In this document: positions 41,901-45,634 of the stretch, in pieces
Layout: the number at the start of each line of letters is the position of its first letter
Numbering within the stretch: position 1 is the stretch's first letter
From: Xiphydria camelus
Lineage: Eukaryota; Arthropoda; Insecta; Hymenoptera; Xiphydriidae
Assembly: GCA_963678675.1 (NCBI GenBank)
Contig: OY783197.1
Coordinates: 2,018,400-2,082,399, forward strand
Direction of reading: 5' to 3'
Length of the DNA stretch: 64,000 nucleotides
The notes under the pieces: model-generated
Seen by the model: only the letters and a program-made list of their open reading frames with translations
Told to the model about the DNA's origin: nothing
Database searches by the model: none
Program-made: the position numbers and the translations under genes

Positions 41901-43586
41901 TCTGTCAATTCCCGGGAAAATTTATAATTAATTAAAAACTATCGAAGTTTTGTGGCCTTAGGCCACTCTAATCATTCATTTCTCCTATATTATTTACTCG
42001 ACCGCAAAGGGTTAATAGTTAAATTGTCAATGCTCTTCGATAATTTTTTCATTAGAAGGATTCGAATTCCTTCGGGAAACTCGCTTTCGCGCAACATCCC
42101 TTTTCCACTATGTCGAGAAATGACCAGCCCTTTCGCAAGCGAGACGCACCGAGCGATAAAAGTACCTACATTTTCCGAAGCGATATCCCCACAAGGAGGT
42201 GTTTACCGCTGATGTGATCGTTGAGGCAGAGAACGCCCACCGATACGCAACACTCCATTTGACTCGCGGTTGAAATTGATGGCCGCGTATAATTTACAAA
42301 ATCAACAAGCCGTGACGTACGGCATATGCATACCGTGCCCCTCCCGCGCCTTTCCCGTCCGCACGCACCGATATCTCCCGCACTCGCACCGCGAAAAGCC
42401 TCCTTTTTATCATTTCGCATCGTCGCCATCGCAGTTCGTCACAGACTCGTGAAAACGTAAAGATCGTCGTAGAATCTTCATCCGCGTCGATCTCTCGAGA
42501 AAATATGATTTAACGATGCACGGATGGAAAAGTTTCCAGTAACCATTCTCATAATCCATATAGCAAGATTGTGTGTGAATTAATGCGGTATATGTATGAC
42601 GTTCGGTATCATAAATACACTGAGAAAAGAAAAGATTAAAAATTAATCTGTTAGAAGGATAATCTGAGTTCGAAAGGTAAAGTGGATCGAAAATTATTCT
42701 ATAAGGAAGGTTAAATTTTATACCCTGGAAGGATAATTTTTCATCTGTTTTACCTTTCGTACTCAGATTATCCTTCTAATAGAATAAAATAATGTTAATC
42801 TTTTTTTTTCTCAGTGTATGTCGATATTTACTAAAAGTATTGCTACACTCTCGTTATACTTACAGCAAATATTGACATGTTTATGGTACCGAACGTCGTG
42901 TGCTGCAATAATTCAATCATACCACACATGGATCGTGAGAATGGTCACCACAAACTTTTCTATGTGCGGACGTGCCATCAAACCGAACACGTTATTACTG
43001 CAGCATTTGTTTTTATTGAGATAAGTATTTCTAAAACTGTCTGAATATGGACAACAGATTTCGGAATAATTGTTTCATTTAATTTTGTCTTGTTTCTATG
43101 AAATATTTGCACTATAAATTTAAATATAAAGGTTCAAATAGAGATGCGATCGAAAACTGGGTCCGTGACGATATCATCACACTGAGAAAAATAATTAGGT
43201 TAAAATGAAAAAAGGTATTTAATTATTCTAACCAAAAGCCCCCAAGACTTCGGTTAAATCGATCGAATTTTCTTCCCAGTACATGGAAAAGTACCGAAAT
43301 TTTCCCTGGAAAAATCATGAAAAAAAATATCGTGGAAATTCATTATCCCTGATCGCTAGACACCCTCAAGTGCGATGCACCTTCCAAACTCCCAAGAGAT
43401 CCCGATAAGCCGCCTCGAAGGGGTCGTACACAGGTTTGGTGCGAGCACACTGATTCAGCGCTCGGCAATTTTTTATCGCGCTCTTTTTCCCAATTGCCCG
43501 TCGACAGCGGGAACGGGAAGATTTCCAGCTGGGGCGCCGTCGTCGGGTTTCTGGTAATGATGTCGCTGGACGTGGGACTGGGCTAA
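2807..43586 (+). CDS. SLC39A11: Zinc transporter ZIP11 (SLC39A11), whole gene in six coding exons
   Basis: This is a complete ZIP-family (SLC39, GufA subfamily) zinc importer. Exons 2807-2914, 6914-7295, 9791-9942, 11015-11100, 39012-39269 and 43508-43586 join in frame to about 354 residues, close to the roughly 340 of vertebrate ZIP11. Eight hydrophobic segments are visible, approximately at residues 8-32, 43-63, 86-108, 203-228, 244-266, 280-300, 304-326 and 333-352. A charged, poorly conserved loop lies between segments 3 and 4. The metal-site motifs of the family are HNIPEG (residues 216-221, segment 4) and QNFPEG (252-257, segment 5). ZIP11 proteins move zinc toward the cytosol and have been placed on Golgi and nuclear membranes in mammals; location here is not shown by sequence. 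There is no frameshift or internal stop in the spliced frame. The uncertain point is the 3' end of exon 2. Confidence 0.96.
3088..3385. mobile_element. CAGGC-ended element, truncated left-end copy
   Basis: The copy starts CAGGCTTCACAGTG and follows the left half of the intact copy at 7479-8071: pyrimidine-rich TTCCCCTTTTCACCCTAA, then a TTTCAGATTAGGTAAAA block and GAATTAATGTTTCTTAT. Around 3385 it departs from the family, and a second left end begins at 3455. It is therefore a partial copy without its own right terminus. Confidence 0.7.
3455..4600. mobile_element. CAGGC-ended DNA transposon carrying an internal MITE
   Basis: The left terminus is CAGGCTTCGCAG and the right terminus is CTGTTAAGCCTG, which are inverted versions of each other and give terminal inverted repeats of about 12 bp. 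The interior matches the compact 593-bp copy at 7479-8071 except for a roughly 590-bp insertion of the GAGGCTAAAC family at about 3867. Flanks share TTAT but no clean 6-bp duplication. It is non-autonomous: no transposase frame is visible. CAG ends with 6-bp duplications in sister copies suggest a hAT-like or another 6-bp-TSD superfamily. Confidence 0.75.
3867..4460. mobile_element. GAGGCTAAAC palindromic MITE, long or internally rearranged copy
   Basis: The left arm reads TTGAGGCTAAACTCACTTCC and the right arm is its inverse, ending CTCAGCCTCACATATGGGA before TA. The site lacks this DNA in the sister copy at 7479-8071 (…TTTCATTATATATCTTAAAA…), so that copy serves as the empty site and implies a TA target duplication. 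The interior has extra inverted segments around 4020-4220, making it longer than the roughly 215-bp copies. Confidence 0.75.
4799..4872. repeat. 74-bp hairpin
   Basis: TTGCACGT at the right end is mirrored by the left end ATCGCACGTTCGCTGCAATAG, and GTGTCA pairs with TGACAC; the loop is about 20 bases. It is an isolated, well-paired inverted repeat in intron 1 and could be a miniature transposon relic. No second copy was noticed. Confidence 0.55.
6100..6314. mobile_element. GAGGCTAAAC palindromic MITE, compact copy
   Basis: The left arm TCGGATGAGGCTAAACTTAC and the right arm ending GTTTAGCCTCATATGGGA are inverted over about 60 bp, including CAATCACTATTATCTCATTAT. TA lies immediately left at 6098-6099. 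At about 215 bp it is the cleanest full-length copy outside another element. Non-coding. Confidence 0.8.
6536..6705. repeat. Imperfect palindromic element
   Basis: The left part (GGCAGCACACGAGCC, then AAGATATC, ATCTTCAACATC) and the right part (GACTTAAAGAC, then AGCTCTGTGCTA) are loosely inverted around an AT-rich centre with repeated CTTAAAGA motifs. It is probably an old MITE just before ZIP11 exon 2; the ends are approximate. Confidence 0.35.
6914..7295 (+). CDS. SLC39A11: ZIP11 exon 2 (residues 37-163; 3' boundary uncertain)
   Basis: The acceptor TTTCTTTCAG at 6913 opens in phase 0 with [15 protein letters not shown], continuing directly from exon 1. The exon encodes transmembrane segments 2 ([20 protein letters not shown]) and 3 ([19 protein letters not shown]), both highly characteristic of ZIP11. 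A charged stretch follows ([11 protein letters not shown]), expected of the variable cytosolic loop. Two donors give the phase needed by exon 3: G|GTACGA at 7163/7164 and ATG|GTATTT at 7295/7296. I prefer 7295 because it yields a protein of normal length; using 7163 removes 44 loop residues. Confidence 0.85.
7479..8071. mobile_element. Intact compact CAGGC-ended element (593 bp)
   Basis: The left end is CAGGCTTCACAGTG and the right end is GATGCCTG. The element is flanked by a perfect 6-bp duplication TTACTC (7473-7478 and 8072-8077), which fixes both ends. It lacks the internal MITE found in sister copies, so it is the empty-site reference. There is no open frame of transposase size, so it is non-autonomous. 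The 6-bp duplication with CAG ends fits hAT-like groups using 6-bp sites, or other 6-bp superfamilies. Confidence 0.85.
8945..9270 (-). pseudogene. Mariner-family transposase remnant, C-terminal part
   Basis: Read on the minus strand, the segment encodes the characteristic mariner C terminus: a [11 protein letters not shown] stretch (near 9205-9245), corresponding to the region before the last catalytic Asp, and further on [18 protein letters not shown], then a TGA at 9011-9013. The part between needs frame changes and has stops, and the catalytic DD(D) core is missing, so it cannot make an active enzyme. It sits inside the CAGGC-ended element at 8707-9619. Confidence 0.8.
9272..9484. mobile_element. 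GAGGCTAAAC palindromic MITE inside a CAGGC element
   Basis: The copy is near full length: TGAGGCTAAACTTACTCGCC on the left and GCGAGCAAGTTTAGCCTCGTATG on the right, with CCTATATCGATATAA inside. Its right junction with the host element (TATATCTTAGAAA) matches that of the copy at 3867-4460. The left junction has been replaced by mariner DNA. Confidence 0.75.
9791..9942 (+). CDS. SLC39A11: ZIP11 exon 3 (residues 164-214)
   Basis: The acceptor is TTTTTTACAG|GC at 9790/9791; the first two bases complete a Gly codon split with exon 2. The exon encodes the hydrophilic end of the loop ([12 protein letters not shown]) and the start of transmembrane segment 4, [12 protein letters not shown], which is strongly conserved in ZIP11. 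The donor is ACG|GTACGT at 9943, in phase 0. An in-frame AG at 9803-9804 could serve as an alternative acceptor with a phase-0 partner donor, so the N-terminal few residues are less certain. Confidence 0.88.
9943..11014 (+). other. ZIP11 intron 3 (1.07 kb)
   Basis: GTACGT at 9943 to GTGCATGTCAG at 11014. Nested inverted repeats fill its central part; no gene is seen. Confidence 0.9.
10253..10905. mobile_element. Inverted-repeat element with a second inverted repeat nested inside
   Basis: The outer arms are ATTCGGTAAATCGATAGACG...TTTTGTGACGATTCATCA on the left and the inverse around 10850-10905 (CGAATCATCACAAAAATTTAACC, then CCGATCAATCGAGTAT). The inner arms are GGACAGCGCTAAATTAGTTCC near 10398 and GGAAACTAATTTAATGCTGTCC near 10756. 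The outer arm sequence also occurs as tandem copies at 18765-19145, so it is a dispersed family. No coding capacity. Confidence 0.65.
11015..11100 (+). CDS. SLC39A11: ZIP11 exon 4 (residues 215-242), first metal-site motif
   Basis: The exon opens with [17 protein letters not shown], completing transmembrane segment 4. HNIPEG is the ZIP signature in which His, Asn and Glu line the binuclear metal centre. It continues with [10 protein letters not shown], typical of ZIP11. The donor AAG|GTAAGA at 11101 is near-consensus and leaves an Arg codon split AG|G with exon 5. It is followed by the very long intron 4. Confidence 0.96.
11718..12448. mobile_element. 731-bp DNA transposon with about 54-bp terminal inverted repeats
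   Basis: The left end AAGCCTCGTTCTCATTAGTC is repeated in inverse at the right end (GACTAATGAGAACGAGGCTT). The match extends about 54 bp with very few mismatches into CAAGTTACTTGA-type subrepeats. TA flanks both ends (11716-11717 and 12449-12450), consistent with a TA target duplication as in Tc1/mariner-like elements. The interior has no transposase-like frame, so it is non-autonomous. Confidence 0.8.
12791..12844. repeat. Compact hairpin, GGTTGCC/CAGGCGC family
   Basis: GGTTGCCTT...CAGGCGCAG pairs with CTGCGCCTG...AAAGGCAACC around a loop of about 10 bases. Related hairpins or half-hairpins occur at 19728-19765, 26489-26510 and 54671-54750. Confidence 0.65.
12878..12968. mobile_element. 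CAGGC-ended element, left-end fragment
   Basis: It begins CAGGCTTCACAGTG and continues with the family's pyrimidine-rich TATTCCCCC and CACCCTAAAACTC blocks, then stops matching near 12968. No right terminus follows, so it is a truncated copy. Confidence 0.65.
13000..14150. other. Intron 4 segment: AT-rich then GC-rich low complexity
   Basis: 13.0-13.27 kb contains small imperfect hairpins (for example ATTCCCATAG against CTATGGGAT near 13240-13275). 13.6-13.9 kb is G-rich on the plus strand with purine-rich triplet repeats that create overlapping open frames on both strands. No gene is supported. Confidence 0.4.
14169..14389. mobile_element. MITE with CACGGGAGAAAA ends
   Basis: The left end is CACGGGAGAAAAAATG and the right end TTTTTTTCCGTG, inverted. 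Just inside, TGTGGTAAA pairs with TTTACCACA and AAGGCCAAT with ATTGGCCTT. About 221 bp, non-coding. Its ends resemble the broader CACTGAGAAAA class seen many times in this window. Confidence 0.65.
14410..14700. repeat. GTCAGGGAA/CTGGAAA dispersed repeat
   Basis: The phrases GGTCAGGGAATTCTGGAAAAC and GGAAACCTGGAAAAAAGTCA recur here and, in shorter form, at about 22620-22670 and 43270-43350. This is a simple dispersed non-coding repeat. Its ends are not defined. Confidence 0.5.
14828..15062. mobile_element. piggyBac-like MITE with TTAA target duplication
   Basis: The element is bounded by TTAA at 14828-14831 and 15059-15062. Inside these are inverted termini CACTAGAACTACCG and CGGTAGTTCTAGTG. 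TTAA sites with C-A/C-CTAG termini are the hallmark of piggyBac-type elements. At 235 bp it has no transposase. A central palindrome around TTTTTTGTAGAGC / GCTCTACAAAAAA is itself shared with other repeats at 20330-20450 and 39951-40265. Confidence 0.85.
15080..15950. other. CpG-rich low-complexity segment of intron 4
   Basis: 15.1-15.66 kb is CpG-rich with overlapping open frames on both strands. None has family-like sequence or splice support. 15.66-15.95 kb contains part of the GGTCTCCTTCG / CGGGAAA dispersed repeat. No gene is supported. Confidence 0.4.
15976..16073. repeat. Imperfect hairpin with GTTTCCATCGT stem
   Basis: GTTTCCATCGT near 15978 is mirrored by ACGATGGAAAC near 16062, with TATTTAG-type subrepeats between. 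Probably a small MITE relic. Confidence 0.45.
16628..16780. mobile_element. 153-bp palindromic MITE
   Basis: The ends TATCGCTGCTCCGGA and TCCGGAGCAGCGATA are perfect inverted repeats. The arms continue with ACAATGAC / GTCATTGT and AATTAAACCCCTC / GAGGGGTTTAATT, meeting at a centre around 16707. Nearly the whole element can fold into one hairpin. Non-coding. Confidence 0.8.
17692..17800. repeat. Palindromic repeat with ATGTGGCAAC arms
   Basis: ATGTGGCAACGTTGCATGACG on the left is inverted on the right (CACGTCAAACATTGTTGCCACAT), and AACTCACAG-type internal matches extend it. About 109 bp; a probable MITE relic. Confidence 0.5.
18088..18645. mobile_element. Dispersed non-coding element interrupted by a MITE
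   Basis: The flanks (TTTCACTGATGAACTATAC... and ...AATTTGAATGTCTCCTTTATC) match the copy at about 29310-29620 and partly 37190-37600. That second copy lacks the MITE at 18292-18496 and so acts as the empty site. Boundaries are approximate. Confidence 0.55.
18292..18496. mobile_element. 205-bp MITE with CACGGAGAAAAATAA ends
   Basis: The left end CACGGAGAAAAATAAATGGC and the right end TTATTTTTCTCAGTG are inverted, and AAGTAAATGGTTT pairs with AAACCATCTACTT. TA lies at the left junction. It is inserted into a larger dispersed repeat whose other copy (29310-29620) lacks it. Non-coding. Confidence 0.75.
18765..19145. repeat. Direct repeat, about 150-bp unit, three units
   Basis: The unit TCGGTAAATCGGCAGATG...GTTAAATTTTTGTGACGATT...GCATAAGAAATACAAAATGAAT recurs at about 150-bp spacing (18768, 18917 and 19072 for the ATCGATAGATATA-type start). 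The same unit forms the outer arms of the inverted element at 10253-10905. Confidence 0.6.
19380..20930. other. CpG-rich block of intron 4
   Basis: It contains GAGGA-type triplet repeats (19480-19505), C- and G-tracts (19765-19773 and 19898-19917) and long frames open on several overlapping strands. A palindromic segment near 20330-20450 (CTCGTTATCCGCGCACTTT against the GCGAGATAATCGAC side) belongs to the family paired at 39951-40265. I see no family-like protein and no clear splice-bounded exons. Confidence 0.4.
19728..19765. repeat. Compact hairpin, GGTTGCC/CAGGCGC family
   Basis: GGGTTGCC and AGGCGCCT followed by GGGCAACCC form a short hairpin of the same type as 12791-12844. Confidence 0.55.
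21133..21665. repeat. 174-bp tandem repeat, three units
   Basis: GCGATTNTCTCGAAACGYAGT occurs at 21145, 21319 and (diverged) 21493, giving a 174-bp period. Each unit is palindromic: ATTATCTCGAAACG on one side and ATCGTTTTTGAGATAATCGA on the other. Single units of the family occur at 49199-49410, 53774-53970, 58918-59112 and 59829-60024. Confidence 0.8.
21700..22600. other. CpG-rich segment without recognised features
   Basis: GC-rich, with open frames on both strands that have arginine-rich, low-information translations. No gene or repeat structure is supported. Confidence 0.35.
22930..23530. other. AT-rich segment, nothing recognised
   Basis: Short open frames (for example 23069-23281 on the plus strand, encoding [20 protein letters not shown]) are overlapped by an antisense frame and cannot be tied to a family. 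No inverted repeat was noticed. Confidence 0.35.
23690..24950. other. CpG-rich low-complexity block
   Basis: This block has poly-G (24537-24550), GAGAG runs and the longest open frames outside ZIP11, with up to about 290 codons open simultaneously on both strands. Translations are Arg/Pro/Ser-rich with no recognisable domain, as expected of stop-poor GC-rich DNA. It could be a CpG-rich regulatory island, but the sequence alone does not show this. Confidence 0.4.
25022..25365. mobile_element. piggyBac-like MITE with TTAA duplication, inserted in a tandem repeat unit
   Basis: TTAA at 25022-25025 and 25362-25365 bounds a 336-bp body with inverted ends CACGTTCGTCGCC and GGCGACGAACGTG. The interrupted sequence on both sides is one 174-bp repeat unit (left TCTGTTTAA, right TTAACTTTG), so the empty site can be read directly. 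Inside, TATTCCCGCTTRTMTTTCTRTTTAC is repeated at about 76-bp spacing. No transposase. Confidence 0.88.
25366..26065. repeat. 174-bp tandem repeat, four units
   Basis: GCGATTATCTCGAAA occurs at 25374, 25548, 25724 and 25898, a 174-176 bp period. The units match those at 21133-21665, including the ATCGTTTTTGAGATAATCGATTTCGAACC arm (split over several units). The first unit is interrupted by the piggyBac-like insertion at 25022-25365. Confidence 0.82.
26070..27300. other. CpG-rich low-complexity block
   Basis: GC-rich and CpG-rich with several CGCG runs; open frames overlap on both strands. A half-hairpin of the GGTTGCC/CAGGCGC family sits at 26489-26510. No supported gene. Confidence 0.4.
27080..27099. 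repeat. (CG)n microsatellite
   Basis: Uninterrupted alternating GC dinucleotides over about 20 bases, a Z-DNA-prone tract in a CpG-rich block. Confidence 0.85.
27300..28060. other. Unidentified segment with protein-like translations
   Basis: On the minus strand 27308-27505 is open and reads with ordinary composition (for example [20 protein letters not shown]). On the plus strand 27749-27994 is open (for example [18 protein letters not shown]). Neither matches a family I can name; they may be remnants of transposon proteins. No clear termini were found. Confidence 0.3.
28375..29001 (+). other. 208-codon open frame, not recognised
   Basis: The frame runs ATG to TGA in moderately CpG-rich DNA. 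The translation starts plausibly ([20 protein letters not shown]) but becomes low-information, with an Asp/Gly run (DDDDDGGGG) from a GAC/GGC simple repeat. The frame crosses the simple repeat, and overlapping frames are open too. I regard it as probably non-coding. Confidence 0.2.
29016..29762. mobile_element. CACTGAG-ended element containing another repeat
   Basis: It starts CACTGAGAAAAATAACTTGG and ends TTATTTTTCTCAGTG, inverted. Between lie a family interior (ATCTAGTTATCCTAACC, GGATCCACATTTCACC) and, at about 29310-29620, a copy of the dispersed element seen at 18088-18645. It therefore appears to be a MITE enlarged by a secondary insertion. Confidence 0.65.
29780..31470. other. CpG-rich low-complexity block
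   Basis: Very CpG-rich; GGA/GGC triplet repeats occupy 30250-30315 and a (CG)n run lies near 30946-30958. Long frames are open on both strands at once with Arg/Pro/Gly-rich translations, so none is supported. Confidence 0.4.
30250..30315. repeat. GGA/GGC triplet simple repeat
   Basis: About 65 bases of GAGGAGG and GGCGGTGGCGG triplets. It creates poly-Gly or poly-Pro in the overlapping frames. Confidence 0.8.
31547..31862. repeat. AT-rich repeat related to the CACTGTA family
   Basis: It begins CACTGTTAAAAAATCTGTAT, like the elements tandemly repeated at 56544-57188 (CACTGTAAAAAAAATGTG), and contains TATGAAAATTAACATACTTTCTTA-type arms (split). The right end is not clear, so it may be a partial copy. 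Confidence 0.4.
32130..32870. other. CpG-rich low-complexity block with GAC triplets
   Basis: GACGACGAC runs at 32440-32455 and 32548-32570 and CpG-rich flanks hold overlapping frames on both strands. No gene is supported. Confidence 0.4.
33725..34168. mobile_element. MITE with TATACAGGGTGTAACAG ends
   Basis: The left end TATACAGGGTGTAACAGAG and the right end CTCTGTTACACCCTGTATA are inverted. Arms of about 110 bp continue through AAACTGTAGATTCCTT and AAAGATTTTTCCTCTT. The left half is also carried at the tip of the right foldback arm (35116-35190), so this MITE predates duplication of the arm. Confidence 0.75.
33836..33947. repeat. 112-bp near-perfect hairpin with GAGTTGGCCCCTCG core
   Basis: AAGGTAAAACAGGGTGAGTTGG and the inner GAGTTGGCCCCTCGTTTC are both mirrored exactly or nearly so on the right (GAAACGAGGGGCCGACTTC, CCAACTCACCCCGTTTTACC), leaving a loop of about 12 bases. 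The core motif recurs as hairpins at 52843-52901 and 61118-61171. Confidence 0.8.
34169..35115. other. Spacer between foldback arms
   Basis: Mostly unique-looking DNA. A minus-strand frame (34365-34598) is short and unrecognised. At about 34801 ACAGTGGGGTAAAAAGTATT resembles the outer end of a Tc1/mariner-type element, but no matching inverse end or transposase follows, so it is at best a fragment. Confidence 0.4.
36595..36790. repeat. Direct repeat, two units of about 120 bp
   Basis: ATAAACTTCGAATATACTTTGTTACATATTTTAAGTACT (split) followed by TTATACGAAACCTTAT appears twice, with unit starts about 120 bp apart (for example TTATACGAAACC near 36663 and 36772). Function unknown. Confidence 0.6.
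37085..37620. repeat. AT-rich dispersed repeat cluster (ATTTATTTCGCC family)
   Basis: GCGAAATAAACATTTAATT, ATTAATAAATGTAA and TTATTTCGCCATATT motifs recur in both orientations, as at 58130-58360, 61610-61850 and 62010-62620. The cluster also carries part of the 18088-18645 element (ACCATAGTTCGTCAGGGAAATC). It is probably several overlapping MITE relics. Confidence 0.5.
37640..38290. other. CpG-rich low-complexity block near the end of intron 4
   Basis: CpG-rich DNA with an Arg-rich minus-strand frame (37616-38134) that I do not consider a gene. It is followed by a GA microsatellite at 38298-38326. Confidence 0.35.
38298..38326. repeat. (GA)n microsatellite
   Basis: About 29 bases of GAGAGA with one AAAG interruption, in intron 4 shortly upstream of exon 5. 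Confidence 0.85.
38520..38870. repeat. 116-bp tandem repeat, about three units
   Basis: TTCCTCCGATTCTTATTTTA occurs at 38645 and 38761 (116-bp spacing), with a more diverged unit before (TTCCTGCGATC at 38524). Units also share GCGAAATGATAARATA and AAATAAAATGARG blocks. The array lies 140 bp from the exon 5 acceptor. Confidence 0.75.
39012..39269 (+). CDS. SLC39A11: ZIP11 exon 5 (residues 243-328), second metal-site motif
   Basis: The acceptor CCGTTGCAG|G completes the split Arg codon and opens [20 protein letters not shown], which is transmembrane segment 5 with the QNFPEG metal motif. Segments 6 ([19 protein letters not shown]) and 7 ([20 protein letters not shown]) follow. The exon is strongly GC-biased at third positions, unlike exons 1-4. 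The donor is CAGAG|GTACAT at 39270, leaving a Ser codon split AG|C. An in-frame stop after that donor (TAG at 39277-39279) shows that splicing is required. Confidence 0.96.
39951..40265. repeat. Palindromic repeat, two tandem units of 162 bp
   Basis: GATAACGAGATAATCRAGTT occurs at 40063 and 40225. Each unit runs from an ATCTCGTCACCCGTGGACTTTT-type arm through TTCYGYTCTACAAAAA to GCGTAGATAACGAGATAATC. Related palindromes sit at 20330-20450 and inside the piggyBac-like MITE at 14828-15062. Confidence 0.65.
42510..42990. mobile_element. Palindromic element with a second MITE in its centre
   Basis: The outer arms invert over about 90 bp: ACGTTCGGTATCATAAA (42599) against TTTATGGTACCGAACGT (42880), continuing outward to GAAAAGTTTCCAGTAACCATTCTCA and TGAGAATGGTCACCACAAACTTTTC (split). 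The middle is occupied by the CACTGAG MITE at 42618-42816. Confidence 0.7.
42618..42816. mobile_element. 199-bp CACTGAG MITE with TA duplication
   Basis: It starts CACTGAGAAAAGAAAAGATT and ends TTTTTTTTCTCAGTG, with TA on both sides (42616-42617 and 42817-42818). The arms are inverted through AGAAGGATAATCTGAGTTCG and GTACTCAGATTATCCTTCT. It sits in the loop of the larger palindrome at 42510-42990. Confidence 0.8.
43183..43290. mobile_element. CACTGAG MITE fragment
   Basis: It starts CACTGAGAAAAATAATTAGG with the family's ATTCTAACCAAAA motif, then joins the CTGGAAAAATCATG-type dispersed repeat. There is no right terminus. Confidence 0.5.
43508..43586 (+). CDS. SLC39A11: ZIP11 exon 6 (residues 329-354) and stop
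   Basis: The acceptor CCGTCGACAG|C completes the split Ser codon, then [20 protein letters not shown] and LDVGLG end at TAA 43584-43586. This is the eighth transmembrane segment and the nearly invariant [10 protein letters not shown] terminus of ZIP11, so the gene is complete in this window. Confidence 0.96.
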
Positions 43587-44100
43587 AGCGCGCGATGGGG
43601 GAGAAAACGGAGTCGTCCCGCACGATCCCAGAAGTCGACCTCTCGCCGCTGCGACGACTCGACTGCGTACCGACGCGGTAGTTTTCCCTGCACACGTCGC
43701 CCGGACGATCGACTTCCAGGACTCGAGGCGCGAGCGAGATCGATGGTAAGGCTTGTGTCCGGTAGACGTGCACCGATTCGAAGGGCTCTGCTGTGCGTTG
43801 AGCCCGTTACACGACGAAAGGAATCAGAAATAAGACTCCGACTCTGGTTGGAATTTTATTCGTTATTTGATTGATTGAAATCTTTATTTCTCACTTCCTT
43901 GATCGTGCAATCGGCTTAACACGTCGTTTCGGAGGTAACGCATTGGATACGTATGTATACCCGTATACGTAAAAAACGTATCGATTTGATTTTATCGATC
44001 ATTCGATATCTGTAAATTTAACTTTTCATCGTACAAACGACGTTCTACTTGGAAAGTACACGTTGGAAATCGAGAGATTCTTTCATCTTTTCATTGCACG
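43587..44100 (+). other. Probable ZIP11 3' UTR and downstream DNA
   Basis: The first few hundred bases after the stop presumably include the 3' UTR. I found no AATAAA in the first 500 bases, so the polyadenylation site is not placed. A minus-strand frame (43366-43773) overlapping exon 6 is an antisense shadow. Confidence 0.35.
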
Positions 44101-44104
44101 TCTG

Positions 44105-44358
44105 CACTGGGAAAAATGATTAGGTTAGAATGACAAAAGGCATCTAGTTGGACGTTTTTAATTACTCTAACAAATATACTGGTCGGTTGAACCAAATATT
44201 TCGTTATTTTTATCAAATGTTTAGTCGTTCCAATCAAAAATTGGTCGGTTTAACCGAACAAAAAGGGAGGATCTATACCTACTCGTATTTTACTAATGAA
44301 CGGTTTGGTCATCATCTCCAGGATTTTGGCTAAACTGATCAAGTTATTTTTCTCGGTG
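44105..44358. mobile_element. CACTGAG-class MITE (254 bp)
   Basis: Ends CACTGGGAAAAATGATTAGG and TTATTTTTCTCGGTG are inverted. The interior carries the family motifs GTTAGAATGACAAAAGGCATC, TTGAACCAAATATTT and CTCCAGGATTTTGG (each a separate stretch). Non-coding. Confidence 0.8.
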
Positions 44359-44399
44359 GGCGTGTCCGCAATCATTTTCATCTTACAGAGAGGCTACAA

Positions 44400-45600
44400 G
44401 TAGAATATCTGTATTCCTATATAAGCGTAGCGTATATAATTTTGTTTTAATTCTACCTCCTATATAAGTAATTTTGCCAGCCCGATTTCTTCGAATCGTA
44501 TAGTCGGCGAAAATCCGAAGAGAAAAACCGAGAGGAAAGTATATCAGATACGCGCGTCCGGCGTCCAATGATCGATGATTTAGTAGCGATCCAGATCGAG
44601 GAAGCCGAGCGCGCTTCGTTCTTCTCGATCGGTGCACGTCTTCGTTTGTAAAGTGTACAAATAGAGAATATATTTTGATATCCGCGAATCGTGCGAGCTA
44701 TTAGTCTACGTTCGGGTAATATATCTAATAGCGATACGCGCGTACGCAGAGCAATACGCGGGTAACTAGAGCCTTGTGCGAATTAATTGAGAATCAAAAT
44801 ATATCTACTTCTTGCTGTCCTAATTTGCATGAAATTAACTGTATTATTTAATATCAGTATGATTACCTTTCATCTTAATTATATTTCAATTCTTTCTGGT
44901 GTAGGTAAAGTTGACAATTTCTTGCAATAATTGTCTCAGTTTTTCATCACGAAACCACATGTAGATTTTCATGCTACTAATTTGTACAAGAGTAAGTATT
45001 TAGAAGGAATCGTTAATTTCGATAAAAGCTCTCATTGAAATTTATAAATCCTCGTACTATAATTGATAGAATTAAAACATTTTTTCCAAATGTAATCTCA
45101 TCACGAAGGACTGGAAGATAATTAGGAAAAATCTTGTGGACTTTACACCAGAAAGAACTGCAATATTAATCAAGGTGGGAGATGATCATACTAACGATAA
45201 GTGATAAATTTCATCTTATGTAAGTCAGGACTGTACGAAACAGAAATGCTTTGATTCCATTAATTTGCACAAGGGTGGACGTACCTATGTACATAGTTTT
45301 ATTACACATAACTCGGGGGCGTATCTACATCCCCGTACGCCTTTATGTGTCGTACAGATTATTACTCTCCTCCGCGCGGAGTAGTTTCAGGGTATTTCAT
45401 CCAGTCGATCGGAAAGTTCGTTTCGCTTTTGGTTACTCTCAACGATTTAGACGAGCTTTATCAAACGATAATTAAATATTCAGCTCCAGTCGAAACCGAA
45501 CTCACCGATCGATCCGTGATAGGATAATTAATCCGATGATCGGTTGCTGTCCGATTCATATAAACTCACAGTTAATAATAAATCACGAGGTGCATGATCC
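44400..45600. other. AT-rich intergenic DNA, nothing recognised
   Basis: Scattered short frames only; no inverted repeat or RNA gene was noticed. Confidence 0.4.
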
Positions 45601-45634
45601 TCTTACCGCGTGCCTTTCGATCTTCTGTAAGTAT

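Larger units (their letters stand above)
39270..43507 (+). other. ZIP11 intron 5 (4.2 kb)
   Basis: GTACAT at 39270 to TCGACAG at 43507. 39.3-41.4 kb is GC-rich with CT-rich runs and overlapping low-information frames; 41.4-43.5 kb is AT-richer and holds MITEs. No other gene is supported. Confidence 0.85.
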
